Below, piece after piece: positions 27,701-36,360 of a stretch of DNA of 64,000 bases. The first letter of the stretch is position 1; the number at the start of each line of letters is the position of its first letter. The translations under genes were made by a program, and so were the position numbers. The stretch is from Flavobacterium solisilvae (GTDB lineage: Bacteria > Bacteroidota > Bacteroidia > Flavobacteriales > Flavobacteriaceae). The notes under the pieces were generated by a model. That model did not search any database, had not been told where the DNA came from, and worked only from the letters and a program-made list of their open reading frames with translations. The stretch covers positions 310,001 through 374,000 of the forward strand of contig NZ_JAAMPT010000208.1 in assembly GCF_012911605.1 (NCBI RefSeq), in the 5' to 3' direction.

Positions 27701-28119
27701 CTAGTAGGAATTTTGAAGTAATTGGTTATCAGCTAAGTCCGAAGATTTCGTATTTGTTTAATAAAAATACGAGTTTGGATATTTTCTACGAATACCAAAA
27801 TAAAGAAAATCAGCTTGGCAATGGAGAAGCCTTGCTTCAAAACCGATTTGGAACGTCATTTTCTTATGCAGGCGAAAAGAAATTCACGATGAATGGTGAA
27901 ATTTCCATGTATCAAAATAAATTTGAAGGCGATGCATTGTCGCCAGTTGCGTTCCAAATGCTTGAAGGCTTGCAACCCGGACAAAATTTAACTTGGCGAT
28001 TGCTTTTGCAGAAAAACCTAACTGAATTTCTCGATATCAACATCAATTATTTAGGAAGAAAAACCGAAACTAGCCAAACCATTCACACCGGAAATGTGCA
28101 ATTGAGAGCTTATTTTTAA
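24721..28119 (+). CDS. Large putative outer-membrane beta-barrel protein
   Basis: A 1132-aa exported protein that I cannot name. A signal peptide ends near KLSAQ. An N-terminal region (about 21-115) is followed by GSITRGVTVGNNQNATV and long stretches of alternating polar/aromatic residues typical of beta strands. A segment VYVNGILKKRGENNDY then IIDYNAGEITFT looks like a carbohydrate-binding or usher-like beta module found in Bacteroidota surface proteins. The chain ends LRAYF, the aromatic end expected for BamA-inserted barrels. No T9SS domain, TonB box or plug is seen. It stands alone between repeats and is conserved-looking, with normal codon use. Confidence 0.65.
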   Translation: MLKKLFLLIIFVGFSKLSAQETKSLYQTKKVAFSADTISIEKVSINSGFFKMQLADGTPIDTSFYKIDFKKGKLIFKNGFSSKDSITVQYLKYPEFLTKTYSIYDQDRIVPNEEGNLYKVNRSVKKFVPFDGLNTSGSITRGVTVGNNQNATVNSNLDLQITGKISDKVSLRASIQDSNIPLQDGGYSQKLDEFDQIFIELFTDKWNIRAGDLFLENRQSRFLNFNKKVQGLSTHFTFGGEENKTDIFASAALVRGQYARSSFTGQEGNQGPYKLRGNNGELYVLVISGSERVYVNGILKKRGENNDYIIDYNAGEITFTSLFPITSEMRIVIEYQYSDRSYTRFVTYAGANHEAKKWSLGGYLYSENDVKNQPLQQNLSSEQVEVLKNAGDDINLMNAPSAYLDTYSDNKILYKKTTIGGVETFEYSNNPDDELYNVKFTLVGVNLGNYILTNTSAIGKIYQYVEPISGVPQGNYEPVTRLIAPTKIQIATVVGKFNPNEKTVVDFEIGVSNNDQNLFSSIDDDNNKGIAGKLNFKKRLFSKKWQIDAFGNYQFVQENFQTIERLFNIEFNRDWNLTSFEGNQSLLISGLDFILPGKGKLTYQFEKLDFSKSFSGNRHLINGFFRVKDWNILQNASMLKSDGNYASSTFIRNQTQARYHFEKNWVGASLNLENNKEKLAATNQLSALSQRFTEYGAFVGRGDSTKVYVELGYLQRINDSLQNGLLEKVNTSHSYYLKSRLIQTKKSDLSLFLNYRNLKFEDNIRGNEPSLNSRLLYNDQYFNQLMQITTAYETTSGTIAQQEFTYLEVEPSQGVYMWNDYNNNGIQELEEFEIAPFPDQAKYVRVFLPNQVFVKTHQNRFSQSLTLNPSRWQNEKGFKKMLSYLYNQTSYLVERKIFRNGDNFDLNPFSTSEDDLLGLNTSFRNSLFYNRGKQKHSVTYTYTENRLKSLLSVGSQESKNKSHQLQYNHLLKKSWLFNMNSKTIKIELASENYASRNFEVIGYQLSPKISYLFNKNTSLDIFYEYQNKENQLGNGEALLQNRFGTSFSYAGEKKFTMNGEISMYQNKFEGDALSPVAFQMLEGLQPGQNLTWRLLLQKNLTEFLDININYLGRKTETSQTIHTGNVQLRAYF

Positions 28120-28159
28120 GAAAATAGGGAAGAGTAAAAAGTAAAGAGTAGCAAATTTT

Positions 28160-28167
28160 TATATTTG
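28160..28167 (+). promoter_or_regulatory. Possible -7 box for the Lys/Ala-rich protein gene
   Basis: Perfect TATATTTG at 28160, but 145 bases before the ATG at 28313; the long leader makes this assignment tentative. Confidence 0.35.
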
Positions 28168-28312
28168 AATGACTATGATTTTCTCAAATGGAGTGAAACG
28201 ACTTTTTATAAGCATAAAAAATCTATGTTTCTATGTGGTTTAAAAAAAATCATTTGGCATATATTTTGTAAACTAAAAATCACTAATTTTAAACTGTTAA
28301 AAAATTAAAATC

Positions 28313-28879
28313 ATGAAAAAACTAATCTTATTATGTTTGGTGTTTGTATTTTCAAATACCATTTTTGCACAAACTGTAAAGGAAAAAGCAAAAACTAAAA
28401 CCGAAAAAACCGCTGCGGAAAACAAAGCTAAAATTGAAAAATTAAAAGCTGACAAAGCAAAAGAAAAGAAAGAAGCTGAAAAGGAAGCCAAAGCAAAAAC
28501 TTCTAAAACAAAAAAAGAAGTAGAAGAAAAAGCAACTAAACTTAAAAAAGACGGAACGCCAGACAAACGTTATAAAGATGCTGCTGATAAAGAAGCTAAA
28601 AAAACAGGAACAAAAGCAAAAACAGCAGCCAATAAAGCAAATGCAGAAGCAAACAAAACTGCGGCAAAAACTAAGAACACCGTAGCCAAAACCAAAAAAA
28701 CTGCTGCTGAAGAAACTGAAGATTTAAAAGAAACAGCACTTTCAAAAGCAGCTGAGAAAAAAGTTACTGACAAAGCAACCGGAACATACAAAGGTAAAAA
28801 AGTGTACACTGGACCAAGAGGTGGAAAATACTACATCAACAAAAACGGAAATAAAACCTATATTTCTGACGATAAATAG
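28313..28879 (+). CDS. Secreted Lys/Ala/Glu-rich protein with PBCV-type basic adaptor domain
   Basis: 188 aa: signal peptide (ends IFAQ), then about 125 residues made almost only of Lys, Ala, Glu and Thr in short irregular repeats, likely a single long helix or disordered basic rod. A compact C-terminal module KKVYTGPRGGKYYINKNG then NKTYI follows. That module matches the short GPRGGKYY-type domain known as the PBCV-specific basic adaptor. Within the Lys-rich part GTPDKRYKDAADKEAK is another recognisable short motif. The domain's function is unknown; binding of an acidic polymer is a guess. Monocistronic with a terminator. Confidence 0.72.
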   Translation: MKKLILLCLVFVFSNTIFAQTVKEKAKTKTEKTAAENKAKIEKLKADKAKEKKEAEKEAKAKTSKTKKEVEEKATKLKKDGTPDKRYKDAADKEAKKTGTKAKTAANKANAEANKTAAKTKNTVAKTKKTAAEETEDLKETALSKAAEKKVTDKATGTYKGKKVYTGPRGGKYYINKNGNKTYISDDK

Positions 28880-28902
28880 TCAAAATTTCCATCAATAAAT
28901 TT

Positions 28903-28937
28903 AAAGTGGTTTTTCAAATCGAGAAACCACTTTTTTT
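28903..28937 (+). terminator. Terminator after the Lys/Ala-rich protein gene
   Basis: Stem AAAGTGGTTT with GAAACCACTTT, loop near CAAATC, followed by seven T. Confidence 0.85.
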
Positions 28938-29224
28938 ATGCTCAAAAACCAATTTTTAGCGGGTTCAAAAATGTTAAAATTTTACTATGCGTATTTTCCT
29001 AATTTCCTCTGTTTATGCGGTTTTTGAAAAATTTACATTTCATAAATTATTGAAAATCAAAATATTATAATTTTTAACAAAATATCGATGAAAGGTCACG
29101 TTTGTTAAAAACTAACTCGATTTGTGGATAAGTTTGGCTTTCTTTTTCCGTTTGGTTTGACAATCTTTGTATCACACTCAAAAAGTCAAAAAAAACACCC
29201 AAATAATTTTAAAATAAATTCAAA
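28938..29224 (+). other. nrdB upstream region without a gene
   Basis: No gene is visible. The region holds a perfect DnaA-box sequence (29123-29131) and a candidate promoter, with AATCTTTG (one mismatch to TAnnTTTG) near 29163-29170 and TTTG words upstream. The last 30 bases are A-rich, as usual before Bacteroidota start codons. Confidence 0.5.
29123..29131 (-). promoter_or_regulatory. DnaA box upstream of nrdB
   Basis: TGTGGATAA on the plus strand is the reverse complement of TTATCCACA, the consensus DnaA-binding 9-mer. It lies 94 bases before the nrdB ATG and about 32 before the candidate -7 box. DnaA control of nrd genes is established in E. coli; here it is inferred from one site. Confidence 0.45.
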
Positions 29225-30202
29225 ATGGCGACTATCGAACCAATTTTACAAGAAAACAAAAACCGCTTCGTGATTTTCCCAATTAAACATCATGATATTT
29301 GGGATTGGTACAAAAAGATGGAAGCAAGTTTTTGGACTGCCGAAGAAATTGATTTGCATCAAGATTTATCTGATTGGAACAATAAATTAAATGATGACGA
29401 AAAATTCTTCATCAAACATATTTTGGCATTTTTTGCCGCTTCCGACGGAATTGTGAACGAAAATTTAGCCGAAAACTTTGTCAACGAAGTGCAATATCCA
29501 GAAGCCAAATTTTTCTACGGTTTCCAGATCATGATGGAAAACATTCACAGCGAAACCTATTCGCTTTTGATTGATACGTATGTAAAAGACGAAGCCGAAA
29601 AAGACCAACTTTTCAATGCTTTGGAAGTTTTTCCAGCCATCAAGAAAAAAGCAGAATGGGCTTTGAAATGGATAGAATCAGATTCGTTTGCAGAAAGATT
29701 AATTGCTTTTGCAGCTGTTGAAGGAATTTTCTTTTCGGGTGCATTTTGTTCGATTTACTGGTTGAAAAAACGTGGATTAATGCCGGGATTAACCTTTTCT
29801 AACGAGTTAATTTCTCGTGACGAAGGTGTTCACTGCGATTTTGCCGTGCATTTACACAATCACCATTTGATAAACAAAGTGCCAAAAGCTAGAATTACAG
29901 AAATTATTACAAATGCTTTAGATATTGAGCGTGAATTCATTACCGAGTCGCTTCCAGTAAGTTTGATTGGGATGAATGCCAATTTGATGACACAATATTT
30001 GGAATTCGTTGCCGATAGACTTTTGGTAGAATTAGGTTGTAGTCGTGTTTATAATTCAAACAATCCGTTTGATTTCATGGATATGATTTCACTACAAGGA
30101 AAAACTAATTTCTTCGAAAAACGTGTTGCCGAATACCAAAAAGCAGGTGTAATGTCAAAAGATAACGACGACCAAAAAATCAGTTTCGACGCCGATTTTT
30201 AA
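29225..30202 (+). CDS. nrdB: Class Ia ribonucleotide reductase small subunit
   Basis: Houses the diiron-tyrosyl radical cofactor that starts NDP reduction in NrdA. The 325 aa contain the metal ligands and radical site in order: D74, E105, H108 and Tyr112 (ENIHSETY), E166, E200 and H203 (DEGVHCDF). The retained Tyr points to class Ia rather than a Tyr-less variant. The C-terminal part includes [11 protein letters not shown]. It is separated from nrdA by 274 bases that carry a structured repeat, so the order is nrdB then nrdA, as in many Bacteroidota. Confidence 0.96.
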   Translation: MATIEPILQENKNRFVIFPIKHHDIWDWYKKMEASFWTAEEIDLHQDLSDWNNKLNDDEKFFIKHILAFFAASDGIVNENLAENFVNEVQYPEAKFFYGFQIMMENIHSETYSLLIDTYVKDEAEKDQLFNALEVFPAIKKKAEWALKWIESDSFAERLIAFAAVEGIFFSGAFCSIYWLKKRGLMPGLTFSNELISRDEGVHCDFAVHLHNHHLINKVPKARITEIITNALDIEREFITESLPVSLIGMNANLMTQYLEFVADRLLVELGCSRVYNSNNPFDFMDMISLQGKTNFFEKRVAEYQKAGVMSKDNDDQKISFDADF

Positions 30203-30263
30203 TTCGGAATTATTGATTGAAGTTCAATGGCGTTTAGTTGCTGAACCAAGCCATTGATAAGCT

Positions 30264-30372
30264 TAGCCCAGATTGAAGTGGAAATCCTTTTATTTCGTCA
30301 GTTCGAGTTCGCTTGTAAACGAGTATCGAGAACAAGAAATAAAAGATTGTAGCGGAAAGCTGGAATAGCTCC
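30264..30372 (+). repeat. Dispersed structured repeat element, copy 3 (between nrdB and nrdA)
   Basis: Left block TAGCCCAGATTGAAGTGG-AAATCC (30264-30287). A long stem TCCTTTTATTTC / GAAATAAAAGATT encloses a nested inverted repeat, GTTCGAGTTCGCTTG...CGAGTATCGAGAAC (30301-30333). The right block AGCGGAAAGCTGGAATAGCTCC ends at 30372. The architecture is that of copy 2 with a different central hairpin. It lies in the transcribed space between the two reductase genes and may affect nrdA mRNA. Confidence 0.7.
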
Positions 30373-30476
30373 AAAAAAATCTATAAAACGAAAATTTTAT
30401 AGAAGTTAAGGGATTAACAAAAAAGAAAACTAACCGAAGTAGAGAAGGGATTTTCTATTTCAAAAAAACAAAAATT

Positions 30477-32921
30477 ATGTACGTAATCAAAAGAGATGGT
30501 CACAAAGAACCAGTAATGTTTGACAAAATCACAGACAGAATAAAAAAACTGTGCTATGGTTTAAATGAATTAGTCGATGCTGTAAAAGTAGCGATGAAAG
30601 TAATTGAAGGATTATACGATGGTGTAACTACTTCCGAATTAGACAATCTTGCTGCCGAAACCGCAGCTGCAATGACAGTAACTCATCCAGACTATGCTCA
30701 ATTAGCAGCGCGAATTGCCATTTCCAACTTACATAAAAATACCAACAAATCATTCTCTGAAACGATGAATGAAATGTATCATTATGTTAACCCAAGAACC
30801 AATCAAAAAGCACCTTTACTTTCTGATGAAGTTCACCAAGTAATTCAAGAAAATGCCGAGTTTTTAAACTCACATATCATATACAATCGTGATTTTAACT
30901 ACGATTATTTTGGCTTCAAAACCTTAGAACGTTCGTATTTACTAAGAATAAACGGGAAAATCGTGGAACGTCCACAACACATGTTGATGCGTGTTTCTGT
31001 TGGAATTCACTTGAACGATTTAGAAGCTGTGATTGAAACCTATGACTTAATGTCGAAGAAATTCTTTACGCATGCAACGCCAACATTGTTCAACGCCGGA
31101 ACGCCAAAACCACAAATGTCATCGTGTTTCCTGTTAACTATGCAAGATGATAGTATTGATGGAATTTATGACACGTTAAAATCAACCGCAAAAATATCGC
31201 AATCGGCTGGTGGAATTGGATTATCAATTCACAATGTTCGTGCAACCGGTTCTTACATTCGAGGAACAAACGGAACTTCAAACGGAATTGTACCAATGTT
31301 GAGAGTTTTCAACGATACAGCTCGTTATGTTGATCAAGGTGGCGGAAAGCGTAAAGGAAGTTTTGCTATTTATATCGAAACTTGGCATGCTGATATTTTT
31401 GATTTCTTAGATTTAAAGAAAAATCACGGAAAAGAAGAAATGCGTGCTCGTGATTTATTTTACGCTATGTGGACATCCGATTTGTTCATGAAACGTGTAG
31501 AAGAAAATGCCGATTGGACGTTGATGTGTCCAAACGAATGTCCGGGATTATATGATGTTTACGGAGAAGAATTTGAAGCATTATATACTTCGTATGAAGC
31601 TCAAAACAAAGGAAGAAAAACGATTAAAGCACGTGAACTTTGGGAGAAAATCCTTGAATCACAAATCGAAACCGGAACGCCATACATGTTGTATAAAGAT
31701 GCAGCAAACAGAAAATCAAACCAAAAGAATTTGGGAACTATTCGTTCATCAAACCTTTGTACAGAAATCATGGAATATACATCTGCAGACGAAATTGCGG
31801 TATGTAACTTGGCTTCCATTTCGTTACCAATGTTTGTAGAAAACGGAAAATTCAATCACGAATTACTTTATAATGTAACCAAACGTGTAACCCGAAACTT
31901 GAACAAAGTAATCGACAGAAATTACTATCCAGTAAAAGAAGCAGAAAATTCAAATATGCGTCATCGTCCAGTTGGATTAGGTGTTCAAGGTTTGGCTGAT
32001 GCATTCATTTTATTAAGAATGCCATTTACGTCAGATGAAGCAAAACAACTGAATCAAGAAATCTTCGAAACTATCTATTTCGCAGCCGTTACAGCTTCTA
32101 TGGAAATGGCAAAAGAAGAAGGTGCTTATTCAACATTTGCAGGTTCGCCAATTTCACAAGGAGAATTCCAATACAATCTTTGGGGATTGAAAGACGAAGA
32201 ATTATCAGGTCGTTGGGATTGGGCAAGTTTAAGAAAAGAAGTAATGGAACATGGTGTAAGAAACTCGTTATTAATGGCGCCAATGCCAACGGCTTCTACA
32301 TCACAAATTCTTGGAAATAACGAAGCATTTGAACCATATACATCCAATATTTACACACGTCGTGTACTTTCGGGAGAATTCATCGTGGTAAACAAACATT
32401 TATTGACCGATTTGGTAGAAAGAGGTTTATGGAACGAAACGTTGAAACAAGAAATCATGCGTCACAACGGTTCGGTTCAAAATATCGATGGTATTCCGGC
32501 CGATTTGAAAGAATTGTACAAAACCGTTTGGGAAATGTCGATGAAAGATATTATCGATATGTCGCGTCACAGAGGTTATTTCATTGACCAATCGCAGTCG
32601 TTAAACTTGTTTATGCAAGACGCTAACTATGCAAAACTAACCTCGATGCATTTCTACGCATGGAAATCTGGTTTGAAAACTGGAATGTACTATTTAAGAA
32701 CCAAAGCTGCTGTAGATGCAATCAAGTTTACTCTAAACAACGATAAAAAAGCAGAACCAATAGCGTCAACTATTGCCGAAAAACCGGAAGCCAAAGCAGT
32801 TGAGGTTGTTGCTCCAACAGAAAACGGAGAAATGACCGCCGAAGATTTTGCCGCAATGGTAGAACGCGCACGTGCTGCTGCTGGAACTGGTGGCGATGAT
32901 TGTGAAATGTGTGGTTCATAA
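30477..32921 (+). CDS. nrdA: Class Ia ribonucleotide reductase large subunit
   Basis: Catalytic subunit that reduces ribonucleotides to deoxyribonucleotides, 814 aa. An ATP cone at the N-terminus ([18 protein letters not shown]) gives allosteric on/off control. Active-site elements are SSCFLL, SNLCTEI (Cys and Glu) and AVCNLAS. The extreme C-terminus carries the thioredoxin-reducible pair CEMC in DDCEMCGS after a flexible Ala/Glu-rich tether. It pairs with nrdB upstream. The 273-base gap contains repeat copy 3. Confidence 0.96.
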   Translation: MYVIKRDGHKEPVMFDKITDRIKKLCYGLNELVDAVKVAMKVIEGLYDGVTTSELDNLAAETAAAMTVTHPDYAQLAARIAISNLHKNTNKSFSETMNEMYHYVNPRTNQKAPLLSDEVHQVIQENAEFLNSHIIYNRDFNYDYFGFKTLERSYLLRINGKIVERPQHMLMRVSVGIHLNDLEAVIETYDLMSKKFFTHATPTLFNAGTPKPQMSSCFLLTMQDDSIDGIYDTLKSTAKISQSAGGIGLSIHNVRATGSYIRGTNGTSNGIVPMLRVFNDTARYVDQGGGKRKGSFAIYIETWHADIFDFLDLKKNHGKEEMRARDLFYAMWTSDLFMKRVEENADWTLMCPNECPGLYDVYGEEFEALYTSYEAQNKGRKTIKARELWEKILESQIETGTPYMLYKDAANRKSNQKNLGTIRSSNLCTEIMEYTSADEIAVCNLASISLPMFVENGKFNHELLYNVTKRVTRNLNKVIDRNYYPVKEAENSNMRHRPVGLGVQGLADAFILLRMPFTSDEAKQLNQEIFETIYFAAVTASMEMAKEEGAYSTFAGSPISQGEFQYNLWGLKDEELSGRWDWASLRKEVMEHGVRNSLLMAPMPTASTSQILGNNEAFEPYTSNIYTRRVLSGEFIVVNKHLLTDLVERGLWNETLKQEIMRHNGSVQNIDGIPADLKELYKTVWEMSMKDIIDMSRHRGYFIDQSQSLNLFMQDANYAKLTSMHFYAWKSGLKTGMYYLRTKAAVDAIKFTLNNDKKAEPIASTIAEKPEAKAVEVVAPTENGEMTAEDFAAMVERARAAAGTGGDDCEMCGS

Positions 32922-32977
32922 ATAGAAAAATAGATTTTTTAAATATTTTATTAACGTTTTTATTAATAATGTGAATT

Positions 32978-33241
32978 ATGGATAAAGTAAAGCAAATTTT
33001 AGAGAGTGAATTCAACACTTTCTTATCAAGAATGCCAGAAAGAGAAAACAAATCAGCAAATGGCATGCAAAAAAGATTAGGTTTTGTGCTTGATAATCAG
33101 GAAGAATTTCGTAAAATTCTTAATAGTATTGGCAATGATTTTTTAGTTGAAAATCAATTAAATGAAAATGAAAAGTTAGAATTGGAAATATTAATAAAAA
33201 AATATTTTGAAAAATATCTAAAGAGTTTTAGTTCGAATTAA
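32978..33241 (+). CDS. Small hypothetical protein
   Basis: An 87-aa charged, helix-rich cytoplasmic protein with no recognised domain and no signal peptide; it looks like a short three-helix protein (MDKVKQILESEFNTFLSRM start, LNENEKLELEILIKKYFEKY end). It starts 56 bases after nrdA and ends in a strong terminator, so it may be the last gene of the nrd transcript. Codon use is normal. Function unknown. Confidence 0.6.
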   Translation: MDKVKQILESEFNTFLSRMPERENKSANGMQKRLGFVLDNQEEFRKILNSIGNDFLVENQLNENEKLELEILIKKYFEKYLKSFSSN

Positions 33242-33247
33242 ATTAAT

Positions 33248-33280
33248 AAAACAGCTGTCAATTTGATAGCTGTTTTCTTT
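33248..33280 (+). terminator. Terminator after the small gene following nrdA
   Basis: Perfect 13-bp stem at its ends, AAAACAGCTGTCA / TGATAGCTGTTTT (one internal mismatch), loop ATT, then T-rich sequence. Confidence 0.87.
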
Positions 33281-33285
33281 TTAAT

Positions 33286-33293
33286 TACATTTG
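33286..33293 (+). promoter_or_regulatory. -7 box for the 33311-33978 gene pair
   Basis: Perfect TACATTTG, 17 bases before the ATG at 33311. Confidence 0.6.
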
Positions 33294-33310
33294 AAAACAA
33301 ATAAAAGACA

Positions 33311-33535
33311 ATGTCAAAAGAAAAAAAAGGAGTTTACACTGGAATTATAGAAAAAGACGAACACGGAAATTATTTCTGTGGTGAATATTTGTTGGATTAT
33401 CAAATGGTTGAAAAAAACTTCAAACTTGGAGATGAAATCAACATCAAATCCGTAATTGCCAATCCAAGCGATAAAAGCTTTAATCAATATCCAAAAAAGT
33501 CTAGAAATTTCTTCTTGGCAAACGATAAAAAATGA
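33311..33535 (+). CDS. Small conserved-looking hypothetical protein
   Basis: 74 aa, hydrophilic, beta-rich in appearance (GVYTGIIEKDEHGNYFCGEYLLDY). No domain recognised. The stop codon overlaps the start of the following GNAT gene (ATGA), so the two are translationally coupled and may work together; nothing in the sequence says how. Confidence 0.6.
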   Translation: MSKEKKGVYTGIIEKDEHGNYFCGEYLLDYQMVEKNFKLGDEINIKSVIANPSDKSFNQYPKKSRNFFLANDKK

Positions 33536-33978
33536 AACTACTAAAAACCAATTCTAATAATTCTGATTTTCAAAAGTTAACCCGACTTTTTGATGATTAT
33601 TTGGTTGAAATTGATGGTGATGAGAAAGACTTTTTTGCACAATACAATCAAATATATATTGATAACGTAATCGTTTGTTATGAAGATGAAATCGCTGTTG
33701 GTTGTGGCGCTTTCAAAGAATATGAACCAACAGTTGCCGAAATAAAACGAATGTTTGTCTTGCCCGAAAAACGCGGTAAAGGAATTGCTTCGACTGTGCT
33801 GAACGCCTTGGAAATTTGGGCAAAGGAAAACGGTTTTCAGCACGCTATTTTGGAAACTTCGAACCAATTAACGAATGCTATTTCGTTGTATCAAAAAAGT
33901 GGCTACGAAATCATTCCAAACTACGGACAATATATTGATGTAGAAAGTAGTGTTTGCATGAAAAAAATCCTGAAATAA
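33532..33978 (+). CDS. GNAT-family N-acetyltransferase
   Basis: 148 aa. The acetyl-CoA-binding loop is in FVLPEKRGKGIASTVLNAL, followed by motif B (NAISLYQKSGYEIIP). The substrate is unknown. It overlaps the preceding 74-aa gene by 4 bases. The GNAT at 22760 has similar length but low visible identity, so they are not recent duplicates. Confidence 0.86.
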   Translation: MKLLKTNSNNSDFQKLTRLFDDYLVEIDGDEKDFFAQYNQIYIDNVIVCYEDEIAVGCGAFKEYEPTVAEIKRMFVLPEKRGKGIASTVLNALEIWAKENGFQHAILETSNQLTNAISLYQKSGYEIIPNYGQYIDVESSVCMKKILK

Positions 33979-33981
33979 ATG

Positions 33982-33989
33982 TACTTTTG
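33982..33989 (+). promoter_or_regulatory. -7 box of dgt
   Basis: Perfect TACTTTTG, four bases after the GNAT stop codon and 47 before the dgt ATG. The leader between is built of GAAAATCTAATATTT-type word repeats. Confidence 0.6.
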
Positions 33990-34035
33990 GGTTAGATGAA
34001 AATCTAATATTTAAAATTTAATATCTAATATAAAA

Positions 34036-35370
34036 ATGACCTGGGAACAACTTTTATCTTTAAAACGTCAAGGTGACAAAGGAAAACGACTTCGTGTAGA
34101 ACAAGACGATACTCGATTGGGTTTTGAAGTCGATTATGACCGAATTATCTTTTCGTCGGCTTTTCGCAGTTTACAGGATAAAACGCAGGTTATTCCGTTG
34201 TCAAAAACCGATTTCGTTCATACTCGTTTGACACATAGTTTGGAAGTTTCGGTTGTTGGTCGTTCCATCGGAAGATTGGTTGGAAAAAAAATCATCGAAA
34301 AATATCCGCATCTTTCCGCCGTTCACGGTTATCACATGAATGATTTTGGTGCAATCGTTGCTGCAGCAGCTTTGGCACATGATATTGGAAATCCGCCGTT
34401 CGGTCATTCGGGCGAAAAAGCGATTGGTGAATATTTTTCTATTGGAAAAGGACAACAATTCAAAGATAAATTAACGCCAAAACAATGGCAAGATTTAATC
34501 GATTTTGAAGGAAATGCCAATGGTTTTTCGGTTTTAACGAGTTCGCGTCCAGGAATTGAAGGAAGTTTGCGTTTGTCTTATGCAACACTCGGCGCATTTA
34601 CTAAATACCCAAAGGAAAGTTTACCCAAAAAACCAACCAAAAATATTTCGGATAAAAAATATGGTTTCTTTCAATCGGATAAGGATTTTTTCAAAGAAGT
34701 TGCCGAAGAATTAGGCATGATTTCCAATAAATCAGGCGAAGATATAGGTTATGAACGTCATCCGTTGGCATTTTTAGTCGAAGCTGCCGATGATATTTGT
34801 TACACGATTATCGATTTTGAAGACGGAATAAATCTCGGTTTAGTTTCTGAGGATTTTGCTTTGGAATATCTAATCAAATTGGTAAAAGACACGATTGATG
34901 CTGCAAAATACCAAACTTTAACCACCAAAGAAGATCGAATTAGCTATTTGCGTGCTTTGGCAATTGGAAATTTAATCAATGATGCCGTTCGTGTTTTTGT
35001 TGAAAATGAAGAAGCCATTTTGCAAGGAAAATTCCATTTTGCTTTAACCGATAAAAGTAGATACAAAGCGCAAATGGATGATATCATCAAATTGAGTGTT
35101 GCAACTATCTACCAAAGTCGTGAAGTGATTGAAAAAGAGCTTTCGGGTTATCAGATTATCAATACGTTACTCGATAAATTCATCACGGCTTTCAACAATA
35201 ACCACGAAGGAAAAGCAACAAATTACGACAAACTTTTACTAAAAATTCTTCCGGAAAAACATCATCTGGAAAAAGAAAATCTTTACGACCGATTATTGCA
35301 TATTTGCCATTATATTTCTATGCTAACTGATGGAAAAGCAGTGGAATTGTTTAAAATAGTTTCGGCTTAA
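34036..35370 (+). CDS. dgt: Deoxyguanosinetriphosphate triphosphohydrolase-like protein
   Basis: HD-domain hydrolase that cleaves dGTP (or other dNTPs) to nucleoside and triphosphate. 444 aa, cytoplasmic. Motifs: HTRLTHS and LAHDIGNPPFGHSGE (HD metal site), with the dNTPase N-terminal RIIFSSAFRSLQDKTQV. Flavobacterial proteins of this group are usually called dGTPase, but dNTP preference is not readable here. Its stop codon overlaps the stop of the convergent DUF3078 gene. Confidence 0.9.
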   Translation: MTWEQLLSLKRQGDKGKRLRVEQDDTRLGFEVDYDRIIFSSAFRSLQDKTQVIPLSKTDFVHTRLTHSLEVSVVGRSIGRLVGKKIIEKYPHLSAVHGYHMNDFGAIVAAAALAHDIGNPPFGHSGEKAIGEYFSIGKGQQFKDKLTPKQWQDLIDFEGNANGFSVLTSSRPGIEGSLRLSYATLGAFTKYPKESLPKKPTKNISDKKYGFFQSDKDFFKEVAEELGMISNKSGEDIGYERHPLAFLVEAADDICYTIIDFEDGINLGLVSEDFALEYLIKLVKDTIDAAKYQTLTTKEDRISYLRALAIGNLINDAVRVFVENEEAILQGKFHFALTDKSRYKAQMDDIIKLSVATIYQSREVIEKELSGYQIINTLLDKFITAFNNNHEGKATNYDKLLLKILPEKHHLEKENLYDRLLHICHYISMLTDGKAVELFKIVSA

Positions 35371-36320
35371 AAATTGTAACTCAAACCAACACCAAGCAAT
35401 TGTTTTAACTGTAGTTTTGGACCAACAGTTACTTGTTCGCCGTTGCGTTCTTCTTTGGCTTTAATATCATCGTCATAGATAAAATGCGCGCCAATATTTG
35501 CTTTAACATATTCGTTTACAACCAATTCTAGTTGCATTTGCCAATCAATATCTACATTGCCAAAACGGTTGATATAATCAGAATACAAACTCAAGCGATT
35601 TTCCCAAATGATGTTTTTGTAAATTTCTTTTTTGTAATAATTGGTTAATAAAAAACCGAGTTCCATTCGGTGTAATTCACCTTTTCTAAGAAGATTTCCG
35701 TCAACATCATAAACCGCTTTGTTTACTCCAAATGCACCTTGATTTGCCAAAGTTTGATCTAAAACCAAAGTCGTTTTCATCGTTAAAGGCGAAATGTAAA
35801 CGTTTAATTTCTTCTCTTTATTAGCATATTCCGAACCAACTCCAAGGAAAATATAGGCTGGAGCAAAAGGTTTTGAAATGGCTTTGGTTGTATTTGGATA
35901 AGCATAACCATTGGTAAACTGCGTATTAAAATTGAATTTAGCCGATGAATACCAGTTGGTTACATCGTCTTTCCTATAACCCAAAGTAGAATTGAACTGA
36001 AACGCATCATCGGTTTTTCTTAGCTCAACGCCATCTTGTTTATTGACACCATATCGAATAATCATTTCGTTTACCCATTTCAGGTTTCCTTTTTGATATT
36101 TTCGTAAAAAATTCCCTTTCAGCAATCCCGAAATAGAACTATTTCCTCCGGCATTCCAGTTTACAAAAGCAATTTGGGTAATGTCTAAACCAACGGTATT
36201 TTTCTTTTCCCAATTAGAAATAACGGTATCTTTTACTACAGGAATTGCAGCTTCTTGTGCAAAAAAACTTGTTGAAAAAAGTAATGTTGTTAAGAGAAAA
36301 ATCTTTTGAAATACCTTCAT
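35367..36320 (-). CDS. DUF3078 outer-membrane protein
   Basis: 317 aa with a signal peptide ending TSFFAQ, then beta-strand-rich sequence (GLDITQIAFVNWNAGGNSSISGLLK start) and a terminal aromatic residue (GVGLSYNF), as in outer-membrane barrels. This is the pattern of the DUF3078 family, common in Bacteroidota and without assigned function. The gene is convergent to dgt with overlapping stop codons and follows dxs on the minus strand at 40-base distance. Confidence 0.8.
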   Translation of the reverse strand: MKVFQKIFLLTTLLFSTSFFAQEAAIPVVKDTVISNWEKKNTVGLDITQIAFVNWNAGGNSSISGLLKGNFLRKYQKGNLKWVNEMIIRYGVNKQDGVELRKTDDAFQFNSTLGYRKDDVTNWYSSAKFNFNTQFTNGYAYPNTTKAISKPFAPAYIFLGVGSEYANKEKKLNVYISPLTMKTTLVLDQTLANQGAFGVNKAVYDVDGNLLRKGELHRMELGFLLTNYYKKEIYKNIIWENRLSLYSDYINRFGNVDIDWQMQLELVVNEYVKANIGAHFIYDDDIKAKEERNGEQVTVGPKLQLKQLLGVGLSYNF

Positions 36321-36360
36321 TTTTAGTAGAAAATAGTTAGACGATGCAAAAATCGGTTTT

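Noticed and set aside
28297-28809. Antisense ORFs opposite the Lys/Ala-rich gene
   Set aside because: Ser/Phe/Val/Ala-rich shadow of a biased gene, no signals.
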